Positions 24,730 to 33,797 of a stretch of 64,000 bases of DNA are shown here, one piece after another. Within the stretch, counting starts at the first letter, position 1; each line of letters begins with the position of its first letter. Made by a program: the position numbers and the translations under genes. The DNA is from GCA-2683825 sp965662355 (GTDB taxonomy: Bacteria; Planctomycetota; UBA1135; GCA-002686595), in contig CBFIHP010000002.1 in NCBI GenBank assembly GCA_965662355.1, positions 368,043-432,042 on the forward strand. Direction: 5' to 3'. The notes beneath the pieces were generated by a model, which worked only from the letters and a program-made list of their open reading frames with translations, made no database searches and had not been told where the DNA came from.

Positions 24730-27392
24730 GCGCGCGAGCGCCGCGTGCTCCGAACGACGAGCAAGGCCACGAGGGAAAGCCCTACGGAGAGGCCCAGGAT
24801 GCTCCGCCACGGTAGCGAGCCCGAGTCCTCGCCAGGACGCTGTGCGGGCGCTGGCTGTATGCGTGGGGTCAGGGCCTCGTGTCCCGCTCCATAGAGACGC
24901 ACGCTCAGTTGCTGAATCGGATGGACACCGCCAGCGTCCTCGACGATCGCTTTCTGGCGCGCTCGGCGCAGTGCTTCCGCCGGCGTGTCTCCTTGTCCCA
25001 GGCGTTCGTGAAATACGCGATTGAGGTAGAGCCCCGAAGGGAGCGCGAGGTCCATCGAACCGAGGAGCACGGACCGCGCACCCGCCTTCAAGAAGGCAGC
25101 ACCAAGGTGCGAGCGACCATCGTCTCCTACGCGCACGAGCCCACGTCCGGCGCCGCAGGCGATCAGGGAAACGACCGGCGGTGCCCGCAAGCGTGCAACA
25201 TCCCCAGCCCAGAGTAGATCGCCGCCCTCGAGCAAGAGCCCGGTCGGTTGCGGACGCTCTGCGGCGTAGAGGCCGTGCGCGATGAAGGTCAGCGCCAGGG
25301 CGCTCGAGGTCTCTGCGCCGACGAGCGAGTCGAGACGCGCATCGCCTCGGCTCCATACGGTGGCTTCGCCGTAGACACGCCTCAGCTCGGAAACATGAGC
25401 TTCGTCGAACGGGATCGAGCGAAGATGGGCGTACCTCGCTGGTGCCATGTCAGTGCTGTTCGGAAAGACGATATGGATACCCGAACGACGCCCGGCCATG
25501 GGGTCGGAGCGTGCCTCAAGCCAGGCGGCGATCGGTAGCGACGGCACGTGATCGATAGCCTTGCGAACGCCGATCGGCGCGCCTTGCGTGCCCAGAGCTT
25601 CGAAGGCGAAGATCCCCGCGCCCTCCGCACCGACCACGGTAATCGCGTCCCACTGCGAGAGCTCCTGTTCGAGCTCTTGGGGAAGCAACGCTGCACTCGC
25701 TTGACGAAGGGCCGTCTCGAGTGACTTCGTGCTCGATACCAGCCCGGCGTTCACGTCGAAGGCGGTTTCGCGCAGGCGCTCTTGGGTCTGGCCGATGCGT
25801 GCGTCGCTGGCGAGCTCGAAGGTCAGGATCGACGAGCCCCCCAGAATGAAGGCCAGGCTCCGTTCACGGCCGAGGGAAAACACGAGTGCGCAGTGCTTCT
25901 CTGTCTCGGGGAAGAGCTTCTCGATGGTAGCGAGGCTCACTTCGTCGGCGCTCGTCAGCCGTGTGAGTGTCCCGAGTGCTTGCACCTCCAGGAGATTCTC
26001 GAACGCCGCCCGGGCACCGCTCTGGCCCTCCCCGAGGACGAGTTGCAGCTCGATTCTCTCGGACAGGAACTCTGCCCGCCAAGGCGTCTGCAAGAAACCC
26101 GTTCCATCCGGCGCCAGTGGGGCGGAGCCCCAGCTCTCGAGGAAGTGCTCGAATACGTCATCGGCCTCCCGTTGAGCTGCCTCGATACGCGAGCGATCCC
26201 TGGAAGCACGTGCGGCGCGCCATTCCGCGGCTTTGAGTGCGAAGAAGGCTCGACCCCCTTCGGTCGCGCTGACACCCCAGCTGTCGCGCCGCTCGCGCGC
26301 GGCTTCCAGAAAGGCCTGCGCCTCTTCGGGCTCGTCCTCGTCCAGGAGGATCGTGGCCAGGAGGAGCTCCGCAGCAAAAGCCTCGAAGGGGTGCACACCC
26401 GGAGCTGCAGCGATCTCGATCAACATCTCGAACGTGTCGCCAACCTCACGCTCGCCGAGTCGTTCGCCGTCGAGGAAGGCACGGGCCACCGTGAAATCGA
26501 TGTGGCCGCGCTCTTCTGGATGTCCGCGGGACCAGAACGGGTGATCCTGGGCCTCGTACCAGAGCCGTTCCAGATCGTCGAAGCGCTTGGTCGAATAGGC
26601 GAGCCGCAGATGGTTGTCGAGCGCGCCCCACCACAGACTCGATTCGCCGATCTCGAGCGAGCGTCGCTCGTGCTCGTCGAAGTACTTCGCGGCGATCTCC
26701 GAACGGCCGAGTTCGAAGTAGAACTGACCGCCTACGTCGAACCAGGTACCGACCGCGATGGCGCGCGAGCTCTCGGTCGGAGCCACGGCCACGAACGGAT
26801 CGTCCTTGGCAAAGAGACCGATGCGCGCGGCCTCGAGGTGTTCGAGCGAGGCGCTCCAGTCGCCATTGTGGCGCAGTAGCTCGCACATCTCGATGTGGAT
26901 CCAGCACACGAACGTGTCGTCACCCGGGAGCTCGCTCAGGCGGGGGAGGGCATGTTCGAGGAGCGCCAGGGCGGAGTCAGTGCGGCCGGCATCACGCAGC
27001 GTCAGGGCCAGGCTCCACGCGAAGTCCGCGGCGGTGGTGAGGGGTTGGCTTCGCGCGCGCAACCCCGTGGCGAGGTCGTCGAACGAGGCGCGGGTGTCGT
27101 GTGGCGCTTCCGGAGCCTGGGCGACGGCGCGCTGATACCTGCCGGCGGTGCTGCGCAGCATCGTCAGGGATCCCGCTTCCACCTCGCGGAGTTCGTGGAG
27201 TCTCTCCGCCAGGACTTCGAGTTGCTCCGCCTGGCTCTGCTGGGCACGGGAAGTCTCCGCAGCCAGGGCGTGAAGGGTCGCGCCCAGGCACAAGAGGGCT
27301 AGGGTCGTGTGGCCACGGCGGAGCCCGCGGCGAGCGGAGCGCCACGTGCATCCGTGGTCAGTGCGTAAACTCTCCAGGCGATCTTTTTGCAT
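24714..27392 (-). CDS. CHAT-domain (caspase-like) protein with TPR repeats and C-terminal membrane helix
   Basis: 892 residues. An N-terminal signal or anchor (LALLCLGATLHALA) is followed by TPR-like helical repeats (~70-480; for example SALALLEHALPRLSELPG). A CHAT domain occupies ~560-840 with the catalytic pair His706 (FIAHG) and Cys746 (LIACGAGRG). GARSVLLGSMDLALP is also typical. A terminal helix (LGLSVGLSLVALLVV) and basic tail form a possible membrane anchor. CHAT proteases belong to clan CD with caspases and separase and act after proteolytic or ligand activation. It is last in an operon headed by an ECF sigma factor and a membrane protein. Its first 94 bp overlap the preceding gene in another frame, so the true start could lie slightly downstream. 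Confidence 0.88.
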   Translation of the reverse strand: MQKDRLESLRTDHGCTWRSARRGLRRGHTTLALLCLGATLHALAAETSRAQQSQAEQLEVLAERLHELREVEAGSLTMLRSTAGRYQRAVAQAPEAPHDTRASFDDLATGLRARSQPLTTAADFAWSLALTLRDAGRTDSALALLEHALPRLSELPGDDTFVCWIHIEMCELLRHNGDWSASLEHLEAARIGLFAKDDPFVAVAPTESSRAIAVGTWFDVGGQFYFELGRSEIAAKYFDEHERRSLEIGESSLWWGALDNHLRLAYSTKRFDDLERLWYEAQDHPFWSRGHPEERGHIDFTVARAFLDGERLGEREVGDTFEMLIEIAAAPGVHPFEAFAAELLLATILLDEDEPEEAQAFLEAARERRDSWGVSATEGGRAFFALKAAEWRAARASRDRSRIEAAQREADDVFEHFLESWGSAPLAPDGTGFLQTPWRAEFLSERIELQLVLGEGQSGARAAFENLLEVQALGTLTRLTSADEVSLATIEKLFPETEKHCALVFSLGRERSLAFILGGSSILTFELASDARIGQTQERLRETAFDVNAGLVSSTKSLETALRQASAALLPQELEQELSQWDAITVVGAEGAGIFAFEALGTQGAPIGVRKAIDHVPSLPIAAWLEARSDPMAGRRSGIHIVFPNSTDMAPARYAHLRSIPFDEAHVSELRRVYGEATVWSRGDARLDSLVGAETSSALALTFIAHGLYAAERPQPTGLLLEGGDLLWAGDVARLRAPPVVSLIACGAGRGLVRVGDDGRSHLGAAFLKAGARSVLLGSMDLALPSGLYLNRVFHERLGQGDTPAEALRRARQKAIVEDAGGVHPIQQLSVRLYGAGHEALTPRIQPAPAQRPGEDSGSLPWRSILGLSVGLSLVALLVVRSTRRSRAHRHA

Positions 27393-28033
27393 CGGTTCAG
27401 TTCGGCTCGCTCAGCAGACGTGGCCTCAAAGGATGCCTGTTTCAGCCCATCTGCGCGCAGGATTTCACGTCCTTCGCTCTCCACGACGAGGCGATAGCTA
27501 CCACCGGGGGGCAGTTTCCATGGCTCCCACGTGAACGAGCCGAGGGTGTCCACGGGACCGTTTGGTCGCAGGCCTTCGAGCTGGCGAGTTCCGAGCAGGA
27601 GCGGCGCTTCGCCTCCGGAATTCTCCGGTTGGGTGGACTTGGAGATCAAGAACCCGGCAGCGACCAGGAGCAGGACGCCGGCCACGAGTTGCCAGGCGGG
27701 GAAGTTTGGGCGTAGAGCCCTGGGCCGGCTCTTACCTGGCGAAACTCTTCGCTGGCGGAAGAAGTCCTCTACCACCTGGCGATCCTTCCACTGCGGAGCG
27801 GGCTCGTCGCGACAGGCCGTTTCGATCAGGTCGCGCTCCTCTTGCAAGAGCCCTTCGTATGCCGCCTGGGTGCGCAGCCAGTCCCGCGCCTTCTCGAGGC
27901 GGGTCGAGTCGCCCCGAAGGGTCGAGTGCGCACCGAAGGCTGCGTCGAGTTCGGGGCCGTCGGGATGCCAGTGCTCTTCCACGGCTCGGAACAGAAGCGT
28001 TTCCAGGTCCTGCGATTCGTCTTCGTTCGTCAC
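27299..28033 (-). CDS. Single-pass membrane protein, candidate anti-sigma factor
   Basis: 244 residues from a GTG at 28033 that overlaps the sigma-factor stop as GTGA, a sign of translational coupling. The cytoplasmic N-terminal ~110 residues are helical and charged (TNEDESQDLETLLFRAVEEH). A membrane helix lies at ~113-130 (WQLVAGVLLLVAAGFLISKS), followed by an exported beta domain (GSYRLVVESEGREILRADG). This topology fits anti-sigma factors of ECF sigma factors, but I see no zinc-binding anti-sigma motif. The assignment is from position and topology. Confidence 0.65.
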   Translation of the reverse strand: MTNEDESQDLETLLFRAVEEHWHPDGPELDAAFGAHSTLRGDSTRLEKARDWLRTQAAYEGLLQEERDLIETACRDEPAPQWKDRQVVEDFFRQRRVSPGKSRPRALRPNFPAWQLVAGVLLLVAAGFLISKSTQPENSGGEAPLLLGTRQLEGLRPNGPVDTLGSFTWEPWKLPPGGSYRLVVESEGREILRADGLKQASFEATSAERAELNRCKKIAWRVYALTTDARGAPLAAGSAVATRP

Positions 28034-28620
28034 GGGCGTGCGCCCCCTTCTGTCCAGTGAGGTGCGAGTGCATCGCGCAGGCGATCGATCGCTCGGTAGT
28101 AACGGGTCTTGACGGTGCCAACGGGCTCCTGTCGCGAGCTGGCAATCTGCTGAAAGCTGCGCTGCTCGAAGTGCCGGTCGCGGATGACTTGCGCCGAGGA
28201 CTCGTCCAGGGCATCGAGCTTCGAATGCAGCATGCGGGGCTCTATGGGGGAGGGCTCTTGTCCCTCGGGAGCAGGCACGTCGAGTCGCTCGGTGTGGCCT
28301 TCGATGCGCCCCACGTTGCGGCGTTTTCTGTCGAACGCCTTCAGCAGTTCGTTGCGCCCGAAACGGTAGGCCCAGGTCTCCAGCGAAGCACGGCCTTCGA
28401 AGACCTCCAGCTTGATCCAGATGGCCGTCAGGGTTTCCTGGACCACGTCGTCGATCTCGTGATCGTCCAGCGAGCCCCCCATGCGCCGATGGCTTTCGCG
28501 CACCATGCGCGGAACCCGGGTCATGCGCTCGATGAAAGCATCCATCGCACCCGCATCGGTTGCGAGAACCTGGCGCACGAGACGTAGGTCGATCGGATGG
28601 GAGGGAGGCGGGTCGGCCAT
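28030..28620 (-). CDS. ECF-family RNA polymerase sigma factor
   Basis: 196 residues from the ATG at 28620. Region 2: DDVVQETLTAIWIKLEVFE and TWAYRFGRNELLKAFDRKRR (core binding and -10 recognition). Region 4: LDALDESSAQVIRDRHFE and FQQIASSRQEPVGTVKTRYY, a helix-turn-helix for the -35. No sigma1.1 or region 3 is present. It heads a three-gene operon with a membrane protein and a CHAT protein. The set probably forms an envelope-stress or cell-fate response in which the sigma factor controls its own operon; that regulation is inferred. Confidence 0.92.
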   Translation of the reverse strand: MADPPPSHPIDLRLVRQVLATDAGAMDAFIERMTRVPRMVRESHRRMGGSLDDHEIDDVVQETLTAIWIKLEVFEGRASLETWAYRFGRNELLKAFDRKRRNVGRIEGHTERLDVPAPEGQEPSPIEPRMLHSKLDALDESSAQVIRDRHFEQRSFQQIASSRQEPVGTVKTRYYRAIDRLRDALAPHWTEGGARP

Positions 28621-28891
28621 CCCAAGAGGAGAACCCCTCCCGGGGGGGGATTTCACGGATAAAGTGCTGCGCACGTGCCCCGCGGCCGATCGGCCGGCGA
28701 GTTGTAGCCCCAGCGCAGGCAGGGGGGCCGTGAGGGATATCGCTCTTGAGACCATGTCCGGGGGGGTTGCCATGCGGCTGGCCCCCGGGCCTCATCTTTC
28801 CGTCGGAAAAATGGGGAAGACCCCCTTCCCAGGGATTCTCTTCGTCGAGCCCCCAAGAATCGGTTCGAATGGCGAGCCCCGAGGGAAATGC

Positions 28892-29563
28892 ATGCAAGCC
28901 TACAAGCGCGATTTCATCGACTTTCTCGTCCGCACCGGAGCCCTGCGCTTTGGAGACTTCGAGACCAAGAGCGGTCGCCGTACGCCGTATTTCATCAATA
29001 TCGGCAACGTGCGGCGCGGGCCCCAGATTCTCGAGCTGGCGCGCTACTACGCCGCTGCGATTCGCGATCGGATCCCCGGTGCGTTCGACGTGCTTTTCGG
29101 CCCCGCGTACAAGGGCATCCCGCTCGTCTGCACGACGTCCCTGATCCTCGCCTCCGAGTTCGACATGGACGTGGCCTTTTCCTTCGACCGCAAGGAGGCC
29201 AAGGATCACGGCGAGGGTGGAAGGCTCGTTGGGCACGTGCCCACCGACGGTGAACGCGTTCTCATTCTCGAGGATGTGACCACGGCGGGGACCTCGATCC
29301 GCCAGACGGTTCCGTTGCTCCGGGCCACCGCCCGCATCGAGCTCGCTGGGTTGGTCGTGGCCATCGATCGGATGGAGCGCGGTAGCGGTGAAAGGGCGGC
29401 TCTGGCTGAGCTGGCGGAGGAGTTCTCCATGCCGACCTGCGCCATCGTGACCATCGACGAGGTGGTGGAGGCGCTGCGTGGACGGGAGTTCGACGGACGC
29501 GAGATCCTCAGAGCCGACGACTTGCTCCGGATCGAGCGATACCGCGAGAAATACGGCGCCTAG
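28892..29563 (+). CDS. pyrE: Orotate phosphoribosyltransferase
   Basis: 223 residues from the ATG at 28892. It forms orotidine 5'-monophosphate from orotate and PRPP in pyrimidine synthesis. The PRPP motif VLILEDVTTAGTSI, the loop RKEAKDHGEGG (mobile catalytic loop with its lysine), and FGPAYKGIPLV are all typical of PyrE. The sequence begins YKRDFIDFLVRTGALRFGDF as in long bacterial forms. It is a single gene with its own 271-bp upstream region shared with the divergent sigma gene. A short GC stem (ACCC-TGC-GGGT) and seven T follow the stop. Confidence 0.96.
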   Translation: MQAYKRDFIDFLVRTGALRFGDFETKSGRRTPYFINIGNVRRGPQILELARYYAAAIRDRIPGAFDVLFGPAYKGIPLVCTTSLILASEFDMDVAFSFDRKEAKDHGEGGRLVGHVPTDGERVLILEDVTTAGTSIRQTVPLLRATARIELAGLVVAIDRMERGSGERAALAELAEEFSMPTCAIVTIDEVVEALRGREFDGREILRADDLLRIERYREKYGA

Positions 29564-29986
29564 ACCCTGCGGGTAGGTTTTTTTGGGGAGGACTGGAGGT
29601 TTTTGGCTTTCCTGGCCGATACCAGTGAGCGAGGGGAGTCGCAGGATTCTTGGCTCTTTTAGGCTTTTGCTGAGAGGGCCGATCGGGCATCCTCTTCTTC
29701 CTACGGTTTGCCGCCGCTGGATCGCCTTCGGGCTCCCTGCTCTTGGGCTCCTTGGTGGCAGTGCCCCGTACGCTACCTGGACGCGCTGTCCTCTGTTTCT
29801 TCGCCGTCGAAACGGCGACCCGAGGACATGGCCGACCTTGCGGCCCAGGGCGCAACCCAGATCACCGTTTCGAGCGGGTTGTTTTCGAGAGTCCTTACAG
29901 GCTCAGTCTTCACTCGTACCTGCGAGCCAGCGAAGAGTTTCTGTCTCTCCGCATAGGCTTCCGTCCATTGACGAAAGAGCATCCTC
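29564..29986. other. Long rho leader, no gene seen
   Basis: 423 bp between pyrE and rho. It opens with a weak terminator-like stem and T7 (29564-29584). I see no convincing coding frame on either strand; reading frames here use A/T third positions unlike the neighbours. The length would suit a rho leader with autoregulatory termination, as known in enterobacteria, but no specific signal is identified apart from the hairpin at the start codon. Confidence 0.5.
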
Positions 29987-29988
29987 TT
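29975..29988 (+). promoter_or_regulatory. Hairpin covering the rho ribosome-binding site and TTG start
   Basis: AAGAG (29975-29979) pairs with CTCTT (29984-29988) across a CATC loop. The left arm is the only Shine-Dalgarno-like sequence and the right arm includes the first two bases of the TTG start. Only 5 bp, so stability is modest. Confidence 0.4.
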
Positions 29989-32071
29989 GGCCTCCAAGAA
30001 AGCGACCAAGCCCTCGCGCAGCTCGTCTGCCGGGAGCGCCCCCTTCGGCGCCGGCGCGATCGATACGCCTACCGCCCCCAAGCGGGCGTCCAAGGCGACG
30101 AAAAAGAAGAGTACGAAGAAGGCCGCCAAGAAGAAAACGACGGCGCGGCGAAGCAAGTCCGTGGACGATGACGAGGTTCCCACGGCCCCCACCTCCAAGG
30201 CTGCGACCAAGAAGGTCGCGAAGACCAGCAAGGTCGCCAAGGCGACCAAGAAGGCGACCAAGAAGGCGACCAAGCGCGCGAGCAAGAAGAAGGCGACGCG
30301 GACAGGTTCGCGGGCATCCGAGAAGGTGATTCCCGAGGCGACCGGGGAAGCCACATCGAACGGCGCCTTCGAAGCGGCAGAGATCAAGGAAGCGCAGACC
30401 AAGGCTCCCGCGCGCTCGCGCAAGCGCACCGAGCGTGTCGAGGAAGCCACCGATACGTTGCCCTTCGACGAACCCGAGAACCGTGGCGGGCAGGATCCGC
30501 CGCGTCGCGAGCGTTCCGCCCGTGGCGCCCGGGGCAACCGGGGCACCCGGGGTAGCCAGCCTGCGAGCGGCGAGAGCGACGACCGAGCGGAACGACCCGC
30601 TGACGAGGCCCGGGACGGCGAACAACGGCGGGGAGCCCCCGACGGTTTTCGCCGCTCCGCACGCGCGGAGAAACGCCGGCGCTGGCAGGAGCGTCGCCGC
30701 CAAAAGCGTCGTGCGCGACGGGAGGGTGAGTCCGGCGAACAGGGACAACAGGGACAACAGGGACAGCCCCAGCAATCCGCCCAGCAGCGTACTTCGGATC
30801 GGGGGGGGGCCACGGGGACCCAGGAGCGTCGCCCGCAGCGCGATGGGCATCGTTCGGGACAACGCTCGCGCGACGGTCACAGGGACGGACAACGCTCGGG
30901 ACGCTCGCAGCAGGGCGGCCAGCGCCAGCAGGAGCGCAGTCGCGAGGGAGAAAAGCGCGAGGTCGAGGGCCTGCTGGTCCTCGAGAAGGCCAGCCACGGC
31001 CACCTTCGCGAACGCACTCGCGACTACCTGCCCAGCAAAGAGGACGTCCACGTACCCCCGCGTCTGATCCAGAGCCTCGCATTGCGGGACGGTTCGATGA
31101 TCAAGGGACGCGTGCGTCGCGGCCAGGGGCGCAACAAGTGGGAGCTCGTCGACGTCGAGACCGTCGATGGCCAGGACCCCGCCGCGGTGCGCAACCTGCC
31201 GGTATTCAAGAGCCTGACCAGCATCGACCCGGACTTCCACTACGCGGTCGGTGACGGCAGCGAAGAAGTCTCGCTGATGGTGGTGGATCTTCTGTGCCCC
31301 ATAGGTCGTGGGCAACGTGGCCTGATCGTCGCTCCGCCTCGTTCGGGCAAGACGATCCTTCTGCAGCAGTTCGCCAAGGCCGTCGAGAAGATTTATCCGG
31401 AGGTGCACCTGATGGTCTTGCTCGTGGACGAGCGTCCCGAGGAAGCCACCGAATGGAAGCGTTCCCTGGAGAAGGGCGAGGTGCTCGTCAGCACGAATGA
31501 CGAGAATCCCAAGAAGCACGTCGAGTTGTGCGAGGCCGTCTGGCGCCGTTGCAAGCGCCTGGTGGAGATGGGCGAAGACGTCATCCTGCTCCTGGATTCG
31601 ATCACGCGCATGGGGCGCGCCTACAACAATGTCAAGGGGACTTCCGGCAAGACGATGTCGGGCGGTATCGATTCGCGTGCCCTGGAGCGTCCCAAGCAGT
31701 TCTTCGGTGCGGCTCGGAACACCGAGACCGCCGGTTCGCTGACGATCCTCGCGACCGCCCTGATCGAGACCGGAAGTCAGATGGATCGCGTTATCTTCGA
31801 GGAGTTCAAGGGTACGGGCAACATGGAGCTCGTTCTGTCCCGCAAACTCTCCGACCGACGTATCTTCCCCGCCATCGATATCGAGAAGACGGGGACGCGC
31901 AAGGAGGAGAAGCTACACTCCAGTCAGCGCATGCATCGAGTCAACGTGCTGCGTCGGGTCTTGATGCGCATGCACTGGGCGGAGGCCATGGAGTTGCTCG
32001 TCTCGAAGCTCTGCGATGTGGAGAAGATCGACGACTTCCTGTCCCGCTTCGAAGTCGACCCCGAAGTCTAA
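29987..32071 (+). CDS. rho: Transcription termination factor Rho with ~320-residue basic, low-complexity N-terminal extension
   Basis: 694 residues against ~420 in E. coli. The start is inferred as the TTG at 29987: an in-frame TGA lies at 29969 and no ATG occurs before the conserved core. Residues 1-~110 are Lys/Ala/Thr-rich and histone-H1-like (KKATKKATKRASKKKAT). Residues ~110-320 are Arg/Gly/Gln/Asp-rich (RGARGNRGTRG, EQGQQGQQGQ). From ~325 come the Rho RNA-binding domain (LVLEKASHGHLRERTRDYL), Walker A (APPRSGKT, 449-456), the secondary-channel loop TSGKTMSGGIDSRALERPK, and FPAIDIEKTGTRKEE. The hexameric RNA helicase should be intact. Disordered insertions occur in other Rho proteins (Actinobacteria, Bacteroidetes), where they add RNA affinity or promote condensates. 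Confidence 0.96.
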   Translation: MASKKATKPSRSSSAGSAPFGAGAIDTPTAPKRASKATKKKSTKKAAKKKTTARRSKSVDDDEVPTAPTSKAATKKVAKTSKVAKATKKATKKATKRASKKKATRTGSRASEKVIPEATGEATSNGAFEAAEIKEAQTKAPARSRKRTERVEEATDTLPFDEPENRGGQDPPRRERSARGARGNRGTRGSQPASGESDDRAERPADEARDGEQRRGAPDGFRRSARAEKRRRWQERRRQKRRARREGESGEQGQQGQQGQPQQSAQQRTSDRGGATGTQERRPQRDGHRSGQRSRDGHRDGQRSGRSQQGGQRQQERSREGEKREVEGLLVLEKASHGHLRERTRDYLPSKEDVHVPPRLIQSLALRDGSMIKGRVRRGQGRNKWELVDVETVDGQDPAAVRNLPVFKSLTSIDPDFHYAVGDGSEEVSLMVVDLLCPIGRGQRGLIVAPPRSGKTILLQQFAKAVEKIYPEVHLMVLLVDERPEEATEWKRSLEKGEVLVSTNDENPKKHVELCEAVWRRCKRLVEMGEDVILLLDSITRMGRAYNNVKGTSGKTMSGGIDSRALERPKQFFGAARNTETAGSLTILATALIETGSQMDRVIFEEFKGTGNMELVLSRKLSDRRIFPAIDIEKTGTRKEEKLHSSQRMHRVNVLRRVLMRMHWAEAMELLVSKLCDVEKIDDFLSRFEVDPEV
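30239..30274 (+). repeat. 12-bp tandem repeat in the rho N-terminal region
   Basis: AAGGCGACCAAG occurs three times in tandem and encodes part of the KATK array. Nearby are GGGACAACA-type repeats (about 30738-30767) and a run of nine G (30801-30809), both inside the coding region and liable to slippage. Confidence 0.85.
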
Positions 32072-32079
32072 CAGCGTCG

Positions 32080-33051
32080 ATGATTCGCGTCAGCGGGTTG
32101 GAGAAGCGCTACGGCGAAACGCGCGCGCTGCGCGGTGTTTCGTTCGAGATCGAGCGTGGCGAGGTCGTGGGTTTCCTGGGACCCAACGGGGCGGGGAAGT
32201 CGACCACGCTGCGTTGCTTGGCAGGATTCCTCCAACCCAGTGCCGGTGTGGTCGAGGTCGCCGGCCGACGCGTCGATCCGGATGATCCGCAATCCCGCAT
32301 ACCGCTCGGATACCTGCCCGAGACGACACCCCTGTATCGACGGATGCACGTGCTCGACTATCTGGGATACGTCGGACGCGTACGGGGCATGGGGCGCCGC
32401 GAACGCATCGCCGCGATGTCGCGGGTCGTTTCCGATTGCGATCTTCACGGCTACGAGAAGAAGCGCATTGCGCAGCTTTCCAAGGGGTACCGCCAACGCG
32501 TGGGGTTGGCGCAAGCGCTGTTGAGCGACCCCGATGTGCTGCTCCTGGACGAGCCGACCAGCGGACTCGACCCGGCGGAGATCGCCCGCATCCGTGGGCT
32601 GATTCTGCATCTGGGCGAGACGAAGACCGTGCTGCTCTCGACGCACATCCTCTCCGAGGTTCAAAGCAGCGCCCAGCGCGTCCTGATCCTCGCCGCGGGC
32701 GAGCTGGTCGCGGACGGCTCGCCCATCGATCTGGCACGCCGCGGGGACACGGAGCTGCACTGCACCTTCCGCGCACCCGCGCCGGAGCTCCTGGCGGGGT
32801 TGGGCACCCTCGCTTCGGTCGAAACGCTGCGAACCCTGGGCGAAGATGGTTCCGGGCGCGTGCGCTTGTCGCTCTCGGTCAACGATCGCTTCGGCGCGGC
32901 GGAGGCCGTATCGAGCTTCGCCCGTGAACGGGGCTGGGCTTTGCTCGAGCTGCATCACGAGCTGCCCAGTCTCGAACGGGTCTTCCTGGCCGCGACTTCG
33001 AACGAAGACGTTGTCACCTCCACCCCCCCGGAGGCTATCGGCGAGGCATGA
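32080..33051 (+). CDS. ABC transporter ATP-binding protein, Gld/ABC-2 type
   Basis: 323 residues from the ATG at 32080, eight bases after the rho stop. Walker A GPNGAGKST, signature LSKGYRQRVGLAQAL, Walker B VLLLDEPTSGLDP and switch STHILSE are all present. A C-terminal ~90-residue extension follows the ATPase fold, as in GldA-like subunits. It is the first of four genes that overlap by ATGA and encode ATPase, permease, a GldG-like protein and a DUF4340 protein, a module widespread in planctomycetes and Bacteroidetes. The exported substrate is unknown. Confidence 0.92.
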   Translation: MIRVSGLEKRYGETRALRGVSFEIERGEVVGFLGPNGAGKSTTLRCLAGFLQPSAGVVEVAGRRVDPDDPQSRIPLGYLPETTPLYRRMHVLDYLGYVGRVRGMGRRERIAAMSRVVSDCDLHGYEKKRIAQLSKGYRQRVGLAQALLSDPDVLLLDEPTSGLDPAEIARIRGLILHLGETKTVLLSTHILSEVQSSAQRVLILAAGELVADGSPIDLARRGDTELHCTFRAPAPELLAGLGTLASVETLRTLGEDGSGRVRLSLSVNDRFGAAEAVSSFARERGWALLELHHELPSLERVFLAATSNEDVVTSTPPEAIGEA

Positions 33052-33797
33052 AAGGCGCGCTGGCAATCTTCCGACGCGAATTTTCCGGTGCGATGGACTC
33101 TCCCGTCGCCTGGGTCTGTTTCTGCGTCTTCGTGTTGAGCTTGCACACGGTTTTCTACTTCCTCGGCTACCCGATCGGCCGGCAACAGCAACCGGCCCTG
33201 TGGGTCGGGCGCGTGGCGACCCTCGATGCGTTGTTCGCCTGGTTGCCGCTGTTCTTCAGTGTTCTCGCACCGGCCCTGACCATGGGCAGTTGGGCGGAGG
33301 AGCGGCGCTCGGGAACCGACGAGTTGCTTTTGACCCAGCCCGTGTCCCTGGGGGCGATCGTGCTGGGCAAGTTCGCGGCGGCCTGGGCCTTGTTGACGAT
33401 CGTCACGGTCATCGCCGTCTTGGGCGCGGCCTGGCTCGTCGCCTCGATCGGTCCCCTGGATTGGGGAACCGTCTGGGGTGGAGTCGTCGGTGCGATTCTC
33501 CTGGCCGGAGTCTCCGTGGCCATCGGTCTGGTGGCCTCGGCCCTGACGCAGGAACAGCTGGTTGGCTTTCTGGTCGGCACGCTCGTTCTTGCAGGACTCT
33601 GGAGTGCCGGACTCTTCGTTCGCGTCGCACCCGGCTCCATCGCCGAGGCGCTCTGGTACGCCAGTCCGTCGCTGCACTTTCTCGAGAGCGGCGCGCGCGG
33701 TCTCTTCGACATCCGCGACCTCGTCTACTACGGCCTCTTCATCGCCTGCGCCCTCCTCCTCAACAAGGTGGTCCTGGAAGGGAGGCGCTTCGCATGA
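33048..33797 (+). CDS. ABC-2 family permease (GldF-like)
   Basis: 249 residues with six predicted membrane helices (WVCFCVFVLSLHTVFYFLG, LFAWLPLFFSVLAPALTMG, FAAAWALLTIVTVIAVLGAA and others). The conserved ERRSGTDELLLTQPVS loop is that of ABC-2/GldF permeases that couple to the preceding ATPase. The start overlaps the ATPase stop (ATGA), and the next gene overlaps its stop in the same way. It forms the membrane part of the complex. Confidence 0.9.
   Translation: MKGALAIFRREFSGAMDSPVAWVCFCVFVLSLHTVFYFLGYPIGRQQQPALWVGRVATLDALFAWLPLFFSVLAPALTMGSWAEERRSGTDELLLTQPVSLGAIVLGKFAAAWALLTIVTVIAVLGAAWLVASIGPLDWGTVWGGVVGAILLAGVSVAIGLVASALTQEQLVGFLVGTLVLAGLWSAGLFVRVAPGSIAEALWYASPSLHFLESGARGLFDIRDLVYYGLFIACALLLNKVVLEGRRFA

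Noticed and set aside
29508..29855. Minus-strand basic 115-residue frame over the rho leader and pyrE 3' end
   Set aside because: Lys/Arg/Pro-rich composition looks tempting, but third positions are rich in A/T unlike real genes here, and it overlaps pyrE.
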